A stretch of 64,000 nt of DNA from Aquipseudomonas alcaligenes MRY13-0052. GTDB lineage: Bacteria > Pseudomonadota > Gammaproteobacteria > Pseudomonadales > Pseudomonadaceae. The translations under genes and the position numbers were made by a program. The stretch's first letter is position 1; the number at the start of each line of letters is the position of its first letter. The notes under the pieces were generated by a model. It made no database searches. It saw nothing but the letters and a program-made list of their open reading frames with translations, and was not told the origin of the DNA. The DNA lies in NCBI GenBank assembly GCA_000474255.1, contig BATO01000016.1, positions 1 through 64,000 on the forward strand, given 5' to 3'. Below are positions 1 to 7,456 of the stretch, one piece after another.

Positions 1-18
1 TCTCAACCGAGGCCGCGC

Positions 19-257
19 ATTCTACAGCAGCCTTTCTATCTGTCAAGCTGTTTTTCGAAGAATTTTTTCTTTCTACTCAACAACTTAGCGCTTCAGTTGA
101 CTTCGTCTTCTTCAGCGAGGGGCGCATTCTACATCACCCCGGTACCGCGTCAAGTTGTTTTTTGAAAATTTCTTTTCGTTTCAACAACTTACTTGCTTCA
201 GCGGAGCGTTCCGCTTCAGCGAGGCGCGCATTCTACATGAGCGAGGATGGGTGTAAA
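19..257 (-). promoter_or_regulatory. Three tandem sigma70 promoters of stable-RNA (rRNA) type, reading left
   Basis: Read on the minus strand, three promoter cores with identical geometry are seen. TTGACA (41-46) is 16 bp from TAGAAT (19-24), TTGACG (148-153) is 16 bp from TAGAAT (126-131), and TTTACA (252-257) is 16 bp from TAGAAT (230-235). Each -10 is followed directly by a GC-rich GCGC discriminator. Each of the first two -35 boxes is preceded by A/T-rich UP-like sequence. Strong tandem promoters with short spacers and GC discriminators are typical of rRNA operons. The RNA gene itself would lie left of base 1 and is not visible, so the rRNA assignment is inference. Confidence 0.75.
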
Positions 258-305
258 CCCCCATTTTGAAAAAAGCTGAACCTTTTGTTCAAACGGTCAG
301 GAATC

Positions 306-333
306 ACCCTTTCCCTCTCTATATAGGAAGGGT
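306..333 (-). terminator. Hairpin at the end of gcdG
   Basis: Arms ACCCTTCC and GGGAAAGGGT (minus strand) enclose a TATATAGAGA-type loop and overlap the gcdG stop codon. No clean T-run follows, so this may be an RNA-stabilising hairpin rather than an efficient intrinsic terminator. A very similar TATATA-loop hairpin lies upstream at 1590-1617. Confidence 0.45.
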
Positions 334-1556
334 CAGATAACCTGCTTGTCGCGCAGCGTGGCGATAGCGCCGCCGTCCAGCCCCAGTACCCGCGCGAGCA
401 CTTCATCGGTGTGTTCGCCCAAGCGCGGCGGCGCGAGGCGGTATTCCACAGGGGTGTCGGACAACCGCAGCGGGCTCGCCACCTGGGCAACCAGCCCCGA
501 CAGCGCGTGCGGCAGCTCCACCTTCAAGCCACGGGCCAGCACCTGCGGATCCTCGAACACTGCCGCCAGGTCGTTGATCGGCCCACAGGGCACGCCAACC
601 TCCTCCAGCGCCGCCACCCATTCGGCCGTGGTCTTGAACACAGTGGCCTGGCGGATCAGCGGGATCAGCTCGGCCCGGTTCGCCACCCGCGCCTTGTTGG
701 AAGAAAAACGCGAGTCGTCAGCCCACTCCCGGTGGCCGGCTACCTCGCAGAACTTGCGGAACTGCCCATCGTTGCCAACGGTGAGGATGAAATCCCCGTC
801 TGCGGTGGGGAAGTCCTGATACGGGACGATATTGGGGTGCGCATTCCCCAGCCGGCGCGGTGCGTTGCCCGTGGTGAGGAAGTTCATCGCCTGGTTGGCC
901 AGGCAGGCTACCTGCACGTCCAGCAGCGCCATGTCGATGTGCTGGCCACGCCCGGTCGTCTCCCGCGCGGTCAATGCCGCGAGGATAGCGACAGAGGAAT
1001 ACAGCCCGGTGAGGATATCGGTCAGTGCCACCCCCACTTTCACCGGCCCGGCGCCCTCCTCCACGTCCGAGCGCCCGGTCAGGCTCATCAGCCCGCCCAG
1101 CCCCTGGATCATGAAGTCGTAGCCCGCACGCTTGGCGTAAGGCCCGAACTGGCCGAAGCCGGTGATGGAGCAATAGATGAGGCGCGGATTGATCGCCTTC
1201 AGGGATTCATAGTCCAGCCCATAAGCGGCCAGCCCACCCACCTTGAAGTTCTCGATGAGGATGTCCGACTCCGCCGCCAGCTTGCGCACCAGCGCCTGCC
1301 CTTCGGCCTGGGTGAAGTCGATGGTCACCGATTGCTTGTTGCGGTTGGCGGAGAGGAAGTACGCCGCCTCGCTGGTATCCCGGCCATCGGCATCCTTCAG
1401 GTAGGGCGGCCCCCAGGAACGGGTGTCATCCCCAGCGCCCGGGCGCTCGACCTTGATCACCTCGGCGCCCAGGTCGGCGAGTATCTGCCCGGCCCAGGGG
1501 CCAGCCAGTACGCGGGAGAGATCGAGCACGCGGATATGCGAAAGGGCACCGGCCAT
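333..1556 (-). CDS. gcdG: CaiB/BaiF (class III) CoA-transferase, glutarate pathway
   Basis: This 407-residue protein is a class III CoA-transferase, which moves CoA between acids through an enzyme-bound Asp anhydride. The N-terminus reads LDLSRVLAGPWAGQILADLG and the ANRNKQSVTIDF and GFGQFGPYAKRAGYDF segments are diagnostic; the catalytic Asp is expected about residue 170. It lies 72 bp downstream of the glutaryl-CoA dehydrogenase gene on the same strand. The equivalent Pseudomonas gene (gcdG) is regarded as activating glutarate to glutaryl-CoA with succinyl-CoA. The pathway role is inferred from that linkage; family membership is secure. Confidence 0.9.
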   Translation of the reverse strand: MAGALSHIRVLDLSRVLAGPWAGQILADLGAEVIKVERPGAGDDTRSWGPPYLKDADGRDTSEAAYFLSANRNKQSVTIDFTQAEGQALVRKLAAESDILIENFKVGGLAAYGLDYESLKAINPRLIYCSITGFGQFGPYAKRAGYDFMIQGLGGLMSLTGRSDVEEGAGPVKVGVALTDILTGLYSSVAILAALTARETTGRGQHIDMALLDVQVACLANQAMNFLTTGNAPRRLGNAHPNIVPYQDFPTADGDFILTVGNDGQFRKFCEVAGHREWADDSRFSSNKARVANRAELIPLIRQATVFKTTAEWVAALEEVGVPCGPINDLAAVFEDPQVLARGLKVELPHALSGLVAQVASPLRLSDTPVEYRLAPPRLGEHTDEVLARVLGLDGGAIATLRDKQVI

Positions 1557-1589
1557 GGAATCACCTGAAGGAGGAAGTAGAGGCAGGCA

Positions 1590-1617
1590 CCACTCCCTCT
1601 ATATATAGAAGGAGTGG
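1590..1617 (-). promoter_or_regulatory. Intercistronic hairpin between gcdH and gcdG
   Basis: CCACTCC and GGAGTGG flank the self-complementary core TCTATATATAGA, giving an almost uninterrupted 28-base dyad just after the gcdH stop. It resembles the hairpin at 306-333 at the other end of gcdG, so gcdG is bracketed by two related structures. A role in mRNA processing or stability is inferred. Confidence 0.5.
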
Positions 1618-1628
1618 CAGGCCATGGA

Positions 1629-2810
1629 TCAGAAGAACGCCTGGATGCCGGTCTGCGCGCGACCGAGGATCAGCGCGTGCACGTCATGGGTGCCCTCGTA
1701 GGTGTTCACCACTTCCAGGTTCACCAGGTGACGGGCAATGCCGAACTCGTCGGAGATGCCGTTGCCACCCAGCATGTCGCGGGCCAGGCGGGCGATGTCC
1801 AGCGCCTTGCCGCAGCTGTTGCGCTTCATGATGGAGGTGATCTCCACGGCGGCGGTGCCCTCGTCCTTCATACGACCCAGGCGCAGGCAACCCTGCAGGG
1901 CCAGGGTGATCTCGGTCTGCATATCGGCCAGCTTCTTCTGGATCAGCTGGTTGGCGGCCAGCGGGCGACCGAACTGGTGGCGGTCCAGCACATATTGGCG
2001 CGCGGTGTGCCAGCAGAACTCGGCAGCGCCCAGGGCGCCCCAGGAGATGCCATAGCGAGCGGAGTTCAGGCAGGTGAACGGCCCCTTCAGGCCACGCACC
2101 TCGGGGAAGATGTTCTCTTCCGGTACGAACACGTTATCCATCACGATCTCACCGGTGATGGACGCCCGCAGGCCCACCTTGCCGTGGATGGCCGGAGCGC
2201 TCAGGCCTTCCCAGCCCTTCTCCAGCACGAAGCCACGGATATCGCCGGCATCGTCCTTGCCCCAGACCACGAAGACATCGGCGATCGGGCTGTTGGTGAT
2301 CCACATCTTGCTGCCGCTGAGGCGATAGCCACCGTCCACCTTGCGCGCGCGGGTGATCATCGAACCCGGGTCGGAACCGTGGTTCGGCTCGGTCAGGCCG
2401 AAGCAGCCGATCCACTCGCCGCTGGCCAGCTTGGGCAGGTACTTCTGCTTCTGCGCCTCGCTGCCAAACTCGTTGATCGGCACCATCACCAGGGACGACT
2501 GCACGCTCATCATCGAGCGGTAGCCGGAATCGACACGCTCCACCTCGCGGGCGATCAGGCCGTAGCACACGTAGTTCAGGCCGCTGCCGCCGTACGCCTC
2601 CGGGATGGTCGCGCCCAGCAGGCCGACATCACCCATCTCGCGGAAGATCGCCGCGTCGGTCTTCTCATGACGGAAGGCTTCCAGCACGCGGGGGGCCAGC
2701 TTGTCCTGGGCGAACTGCTCGGCGCTGTCGCGCACCATGCGCTCTTCTTCCGTCAGTTGCTGGTCCAGCATCAGCGGGTCGATCCAGTTAAAAGCAGCTT
2801 TGGCAGCCAT
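1629..2810 (-). CDS. gcdH: Glutaryl-CoA dehydrogenase
   Basis: This 393-residue acyl-CoA dehydrogenase family flavoenzyme oxidatively decarboxylates glutaryl-CoA to crotonyl-CoA in lysine/glutarate degradation, passing electrons to ETF. Visible family motifs are the [15 protein letters not shown] substrate/FAD loop, [27 protein letters not shown] and the C-terminal [16 protein letters not shown] carrying the catalytic Glu of glutaryl-CoA dehydrogenases. I chose the ATG at 2810, giving [12 protein letters not shown] behind a GGATTCCTCC-type leader, over an upstream in-frame ATG that adds 20 unrelated residues. It is divergent from the LysR gene at 2995 and cotranscribed with gcdG. Confidence 0.95.
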   Translation of the reverse strand: MAAKAAFNWIDPLMLDQQLTEEERMVRDSAEQFAQDKLAPRVLEAFRHEKTDAAIFREMGDVGLLGATIPEAYGGSGLNYVCYGLIAREVERVDSGYRSMMSVQSSLVMVPINEFGSEAQKQKYLPKLASGEWIGCFGLTEPNHGSDPGSMITRARKVDGGYRLSGSKMWITNSPIADVFVVWGKDDAGDIRGFVLEKGWEGLSAPAIHGKVGLRASITGEIVMDNVFVPEENIFPEVRGLKGPFTCLNSARYGISWGALGAAEFCWHTARQYVLDRHQFGRPLAANQLIQKKLADMQTEITLALQGCLRLGRMKDEGTAAVEITSIMKRNSCGKALDIARLARDMLGGNGISDEFGIARHLVNLEVVNTYEGTHDVHALILGRAQTGIQAFF

Positions 2811-2913
2811 GGAGGAATCCTCGGTAAGCGGTGGATGCGGAACGGGTCGCGCCCGTCTTGTCGTATGCATTCATCCTAGACAGTGCTGGGCGAGAGGGGC
2901 AAACGAGGATTTC

Positions 2914-2927
2914 GCACCCTCTTGTGC
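2914..2927. promoter_or_regulatory. Candidate GcdR operator (LysR-type dyad)
   Basis: GCAC-N6-GTGC lies in the gcdH/LysR divergent gap (2811-2994), inside TTCGCACCCTCTTGTGCTAA. An interrupted dyad between a LysR gene and its divergent target is where such regulators usually bind. Assignment to this regulator is inference. Confidence 0.45.
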
Positions 2928-2994
2928 TAATTTCTCACTCCGAAACCGCCATGACCGCCATTTAAGCCGCTCAATTGTGAGGCAGAGGTACAGC

Positions 2995-3903
2995 ATGCGC
3001 CGCAAGATCCCCAGCACCAGCGCCCTGATCGCCTTCGAGTCCGCCGCGCGGCACCAAAGCTTCACCAAGGCCGCCGAAGAACTGGCCCTCACCCAGAGCG
3101 CGGTCTGCCGGCAGATCGGCGGGCTGGAAGAATTCCTCGGCCTGGAGCTGTTCCGCCGCTCGCGCCGTGGCGTGAAGCTCACCGAAGCCGGCCTCGCCTA
3201 CTCCCGGCGCATCGCCACCCAGCTGGATGCCGTGGAACGCGACACCCTCGCCGTGATGGGCCAGCAGGGCGCCATGGCCATCGAGCTGGCCGTGGTGCCC
3301 ACCTTCGGCACCCAGTGGCTGGTCCCCCGGCTGGCCGACTTCCAGCGCCTGCACCCGGAAGTGACGGTCAACCTCACCAACCGCACCCGCCCCTTCCTCT
3401 TCGCCGACACCGCCTTCGACGCCGCGCTCTACTTCGGCGACGCCGACTGGTCCGGCACCGAATCCCACTTCCTCATGCACGAACTCTCGGTGCCGGTGTG
3501 CAGCCCGCGCCTGCTGGAGGGCCGCGAGCGGCTCAGCGCCAGCGAGATCGCCCGGCTGCCGCTGCTGCAGCAAACCACCCGCCCCTATGCGTGGCGCCAA
3601 TGGTTCGGCTCCCTCGGCCTCAACGTCGCCCGCGACATGAGCGGCCCGCGCTACGAACTGTTCTCCATGCTCGCCCAGGCGGCCACCCACGAGATGGGCA
3701 TCGCCCTCATCCCGCCCTTCCTGATCCAGCGCGAGCTGGCCGACGGCAGCCTGGTCACCGCCCTGGACCACAGCTTCCGCAGCGACAAGGCCTATTACCT
3801 GATCATCCCCGAGCGCAAGGTCGAGTCCGCCGCCCTCGGCGCCTTCCGCGACTGGCTGGTGGAAGCCGCGCGCCTCTATCGCCAGCAGGCCGGGCAGGAC
3901 TGA
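2995..3903 (+). CDS. gcdR: LysR-family regulator of glutarate catabolism (GcdR-like)
   Basis: This 302-residue LysR-type regulator has an N-terminal winged HTH (TSALIAFESAARHQSFTKAA, then LTQSAVCRQIGGLEEFLG) followed by a periplasmic-binding-like effector domain. It belongs to the GcvA-like subgroup (FRRSRRGVKLTEAG). The ATG at 2995 fits family N-termini (MRRKIPSTSALIAF); longer upstream reading runs through the divergent promoter and the start of gcdH. Divergent placement from gcdH-gcdG supports a role as glutarate-responsive activator, as described for Pseudomonas GcdR. The effector is not deducible from the sequence. Confidence 0.85.
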   Translation: MRRKIPSTSALIAFESAARHQSFTKAAEELALTQSAVCRQIGGLEEFLGLELFRRSRRGVKLTEAGLAYSRRIATQLDAVERDTLAVMGQQGAMAIELAVVPTFGTQWLVPRLADFQRLHPEVTVNLTNRTRPFLFADTAFDAALYFGDADWSGTESHFLMHELSVPVCSPRLLEGRERLSASEIARLPLLQQTTRPYAWRQWFGSLGLNVARDMSGPRYELFSMLAQAATHEMGIALIPPFLIQRELADGSLVTALDHSFRSDKAYYLIIPERKVESAALGAFRDWLVEAARLYRQQAGQD

Positions 3904-4014
3904 GACGCCAGCCCCCGGCACTGTCACGCAAAGTAGCAGCGCACCCCGCCAGGTCATCCCACGCCGGCGCCCGCACCCTGAAAAGTCCCCCAAAGCCCCG
4001 CCCGGGCGATGGCA

Positions 4015-4030
4015 TCACCCACCCGGGTGA
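4015..4030. promoter_or_regulatory. Inverted repeat upstream of the DUF1302 gene
   Basis: TCACCC-N4-GGGTGA lies 87 bp before the DUF1302 start, in an otherwise gene-free gap. A dyad here suits a regulator of the DUF1302-DUF1329 operon, for example the MalT-type protein encoded downstream. That link is inference. Confidence 0.35.
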
Positions 4031-4116
4031 TAGGCGAAATCGCCCGTTCAGGCAGTTATGGGCAGACTTTCGGCTGATTAGCATGAGGCCTCCTTCATCC
4101 TTCACTGGAGAGCCGC

Positions 4117-5883
4117 ATGACAACAAGAACAATGCGCGGAATCTTCCGGCCGCACGCGCTGGCCGCCGCCGTGGCACTGGGGTGCACCGCCCCCGCCTTC
4201 GCCATCACCTTCAACATCGGGGAAATAGAAGCGCAGTTCGACTCGTCGCTGTCCGTCGGCGCGAGCTGGGGCACCCGCGCGCCGGACCCGGAATTCATCT
4301 CCGTCGCCAGCGGGGGCGAAGCGCTGTCGCGCACCTCCGATGACGGCCGCCTGAACTTCAAGAAGGGCGAAACCTTCTCGAAGATCTTCAAGGGCATCCA
4401 CGACCTCGAGCTGAAGTACGGCGACACCGGCGTCTTCATCCGCGGCAAGTACTGGTACGACTTCGAGCTGAAGGACGAGCACCGCGAGTTCTACGACATC
4501 GACGACCACAACCGCAAAGAGGGCGCCAAATCCTCCGGCGCGCAGATCCTCGACGCCTTCATCTACCATAACTACAACCTGGGCGACCTGCCCGGCAGCG
4601 TGCGCGTGGGCAAGCAGGTGGTCAGCTGGGGCGAGAGCACCTTCATCGGCAACTCGATCAACAGCATCAACCCCATCGACGCCGCCGCCTTCCGCCGTCC
4701 CGGCGCCGAGATCAAGGAAGGCCTCATCCCGGTCAACATGATCTACCTGTCCCAGAGCCTGACCGACAGCCTCTCGCTGGAAGCCTTCTACCAGCTGGAA
4801 TGGGACCAGACGGTGGCCGACAACTGCGGCACCTTCTTCTCCACCGCCGACGTGGTCGCCGATGGCTGCACCGACCGCCTGATCGTCAACGGCCCGGACC
4901 TGCCGCCCGGCGTCTCGCCCAACACCGGCGCCACCCTCTACATCCCCCGCGCCGGCGACAAGGACGCCCGCGACAGCGGCCAGTTCGGCGTCGCCATGCG
5001 CTGGTTCGTCCCGGAGTTCAACGACACCGAGTTCGGCGCCTATGCGATGAACTATCACAGCCGTGGCCCGATCTTCAGCACCATCCGCACCACCACCCCG
5101 AGCCTGGCAGTGATCCCCGGCGCCCCGGGCGCCCGCTACTTCATCGAATACCCCGAGGACATCCGCCTCTACGGCGTCAGCTTCCAGACCAACATCGAAG
5201 GCACCTCGGTCGCCGGTGAGCTGAGCTTCCGCCCCAACATGCCGCTGCAGCTCAACAGCACCGACCTGTCCTTCGCCGCCCTGGCCGTGCCCTCCTCGCC
5301 GATCTTCGAAAGCGGCCACGGCAGCAACACCGCCGGCGCCATCCTCCACGGCTACGAGCGCAAGCCCGTCACCCAGGCCCAGGTCACCGCCACCCAGTTC
5401 GTCGACCAGGTCATGGGCGCCAGCCGCCTCACCCTGGTGGCCGAGGTCGGCTACAACCACATCGGCGGCCTCGACGACGACATGGGCGAACTGCGCTACG
5501 GCCGCGACCCCATCTACGGCCCCGGCCAGCTCTCCTCGGCAGCCACCTGCCTGGCGCTCACCGCCACCAGCCCGGCGCAACGCGAGTGCAACGACAAGGG
5601 CTTCTACACCAGCAGCTCCTGGGGCTACCGCGCCCGCGCCGCCCTGGACTACAGCAACGTCTTCGCCGGCATCAACCTCACCCCCAGCGTCGCCTGGTCC
5701 CATGACGTCGACGGCTACGGCCCCAACTTCAACGAAGGCAGCAAGGCCATCAGCCTCGGCCTCAACGCCGAATACCAGAACACCTACACCGCCAGCCTCA
5801 GCTACACCGACTTCTTCGGCGGCCACTACAACACCACCACTGACCGCGACTTCATCGCCCTCAGTTTCGGCCTGAACTTCTGA
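4117..5883 (+). CDS. DUF1302 family outer-membrane protein
   Basis: This 588-residue exported protein has a signal peptide (hydrophobic AAAVALGCTAPAFA, probable cleavage after AFA at about residue 31). The mature part is rich in Gly, Asn and aromatic residues and ends ALSFGLNF with a C-terminal Phe, as in beta-barrel outer-membrane proteins. It matches DUF1302 (FNIGEIEAQFDSSLSVGASW; VGKQVVSWGES). DUF1302 genes usually sit beside DUF1329 genes, as here (25 bp apart, same strand), and often near hydrophobic-compound catabolism. Function is unproven; uptake or envelope handling of a hydrophobic substrate is inference. Confidence 0.85.
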   Translation: MTTRTMRGIFRPHALAAAVALGCTAPAFAITFNIGEIEAQFDSSLSVGASWGTRAPDPEFISVASGGEALSRTSDDGRLNFKKGETFSKIFKGIHDLELKYGDTGVFIRGKYWYDFELKDEHREFYDIDDHNRKEGAKSSGAQILDAFIYHNYNLGDLPGSVRVGKQVVSWGESTFIGNSINSINPIDAAAFRRPGAEIKEGLIPVNMIYLSQSLTDSLSLEAFYQLEWDQTVADNCGTFFSTADVVADGCTDRLIVNGPDLPPGVSPNTGATLYIPRAGDKDARDSGQFGVAMRWFVPEFNDTEFGAYAMNYHSRGPIFSTIRTTTPSLAVIPGAPGARYFIEYPEDIRLYGVSFQTNIEGTSVAGELSFRPNMPLQLNSTDLSFAALAVPSSPIFESGHGSNTAGAILHGYERKPVTQAQVTATQFVDQVMGASRLTLVAEVGYNHIGGLDDDMGELRYGRDPIYGPGQLSSAATCLALTATSPAQRECNDKGFYTSSSWGYRARAALDYSNVFAGINLTPSVAWSHDVDGYGPNFNEGSKAISLGLNAEYQNTYTASLSYTDFFGGHYNTTTDRDFIALSFGLNF

Positions 5884-5908
5884 TCAACGACCGCATAGGA
5901 CTCGCACA

Positions 5909-7279
5909 ATGAGAACCACAAGAATCCTGCAAGGCGGTGTGCTGGCCCTCAGCCTGCTGGCCGCCACCGTGATGGCCGCGGTATCGCCCGACGAAGCCGC
6001 CAAGCTCGGCACCAGCCTCACCCCGCTGGGCGCCGAGAAGGCCGGCAACGCCGACGGCAGCATCCCCGAATGGACCGGTGGCCTGCCCAAAAACGCCGCC
6101 GCCATCGACGCCAACGGCTTCCTCGCCGACCCCTTCGCCAGCGAGAAGCCGCTGTTCACCATCACCGCCGCCAACGCCGCGCAGTACAAGGACAAGCTCT
6201 CCGAAGGCCAGCTGGCGATGTTCAAGCGCTACCCCGAGACCTACAAGATCCCGGTCTACACCACCCACCGCACCGCCGCCGCGCCGGACGCCATCTACGC
6301 CGCCGCCAAGCAGAGCGCCCTCAACACCCAGCCGGTGGACGGCGGCAACGGCCTGTCCAACTTCGCCGCCAGCCACTACTACGCCTTCCCCATTCCCAAG
6401 GACGGCGTCCAGGTGCTGTGGAACCACATCACCCGCTACCGTGGCGGCAACGCCCGGCGCCTGGTGGTGCAGGTCACCCCGCAAACCAACGGCTCCTTCT
6501 CCCCGGTGCAGTTCCAGGACGAAGTCGCCTTCCCCGGCGACATGAGTGACCTCGACCAGGACAAGGCCGCCAACATCCTCCTCTACTTCAAGCAGCGGGT
6601 CCTCGCGCCCTCGCGCCTGGCGGGCAACGTGCTGCTCGTCCACGAGACCATCGACCAGGTCAAGGAGCCGCGCCTGGCGTGGATCTACAACGCCGGCCAG
6701 CGCCGCGTGCGCCGCGCGCCCCAGGTCGCCTATGACGGCCCCGGCACCGCCGCCGACGGCATGCGCACCGCCGACAACTTCGACATGTTCTCCGGCGCGC
6801 CCGACCGCTACGACTGGAAGCTCATCGGCAAGAAGGAGATGTACATCCCCTACAACAGCTACAAGCTCGACTCCACCTCGCTCAAGTACAAGGACATCGT
6901 CCAGGCCGGCCACATCAACCAGGACCTGACCCGCTACGAGCTGCACCGCGTCTGGGAAGTCGAAGCCACCCTCAAGTCCGGCGAGCGGCACATCTACGCC
7001 AAGCGCCACATGTACATCGACGAAGACAGCTGGCAGGTGGCCCTGGTGGACCACTACGACGGTCGCGGCCAGCTCTGGCGCGTCGGCGAAGGCCATGCCG
7101 AGTACCACTATGGCCAGCAGGTTTCCGGCTACACCCTGGAAGCCCTGTACGACATCATCGCCGGCCGCTACATCGCCCTGGGCCTGAAGAACGAGGAGAA
7201 GCACGGCACCGAGTTCGGCTTCAAGGCCAGCGGCGCCGACTACACCCCGGCCGCCCTGCGCAACGCCGGCATCCGCTGA
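5909..7279 (+). CDS. DUF1329 family periplasmic/outer-membrane-associated protein
   Basis: This 456-residue protein has an N-terminal signal peptide (MRTTRILQGGVLALSLLAAT, cleavage near VMA). The mature N-terminus (AKLGTSLTPLGAEKAGNADG, then PEWTGGLP) is the hallmark of DUF1329. The body is rich in Tyr and Trp and has a LolA/LolB-like character in published fold predictions, consistent with lipid or hydrophobic ligand binding. It follows the DUF1302 gene by 25 bp and should be cotranscribed and act with it. No enzymatic motif is seen. Confidence 0.85.
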   Translation: MRTTRILQGGVLALSLLAATVMAAVSPDEAAKLGTSLTPLGAEKAGNADGSIPEWTGGLPKNAAAIDANGFLADPFASEKPLFTITAANAAQYKDKLSEGQLAMFKRYPETYKIPVYTTHRTAAAPDAIYAAAKQSALNTQPVDGGNGLSNFAASHYYAFPIPKDGVQVLWNHITRYRGGNARRLVVQVTPQTNGSFSPVQFQDEVAFPGDMSDLDQDKAANILLYFKQRVLAPSRLAGNVLLVHETIDQVKEPRLAWIYNAGQRRVRRAPQVAYDGPGTAADGMRTADNFDMFSGAPDRYDWKLIGKKEMYIPYNSYKLDSTSLKYKDIVQAGHINQDLTRYELHRVWEVEATLKSGERHIYAKRHMYIDEDSWQVALVDHYDGRGQLWRVGEGHAEYHYGQQVSGYTLEALYDIIAGRYIALGLKNEEKHGTEFGFKASGADYTPAALRNAGIR

Positions 7280-7305
7280 TCCAACCAACGCTCCAACCGC
7301 TGCAA

Positions 7306-7332
7306 ACGCGCCCCGGCCTGTCCGGGGCGCGT
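7306..7332 (+). terminator. GC-rich hairpin after DUF1329
   Basis: A perfect 11-bp stem ACGCGCCCCGG / CCGGGGCGCGT has a 5-base loop, 27 bases after the stop. It lacks a T-tract, so termination is likely but not certain. Confidence 0.5.
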
Positions 7333-7456
7333 GCGTTCCGGGGTTGCGTTATGGCGCACAATCATTCGCGGCCATAGCACTTCAACTGTGGCCGCCTTGG
7401 GTCTAGTCTCAATGACCACGGTTCATCCCATAACAACAACATCCGCGAGAACCGCC

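Noticed and set aside
4102-5826. Minus-strand open frame (574 codons) over the DUF1302 gene
   Set aside because: Shadow of the DUF1302 gene; repetitive Val/Ala/Gly/Asp composition, no signal or motif.
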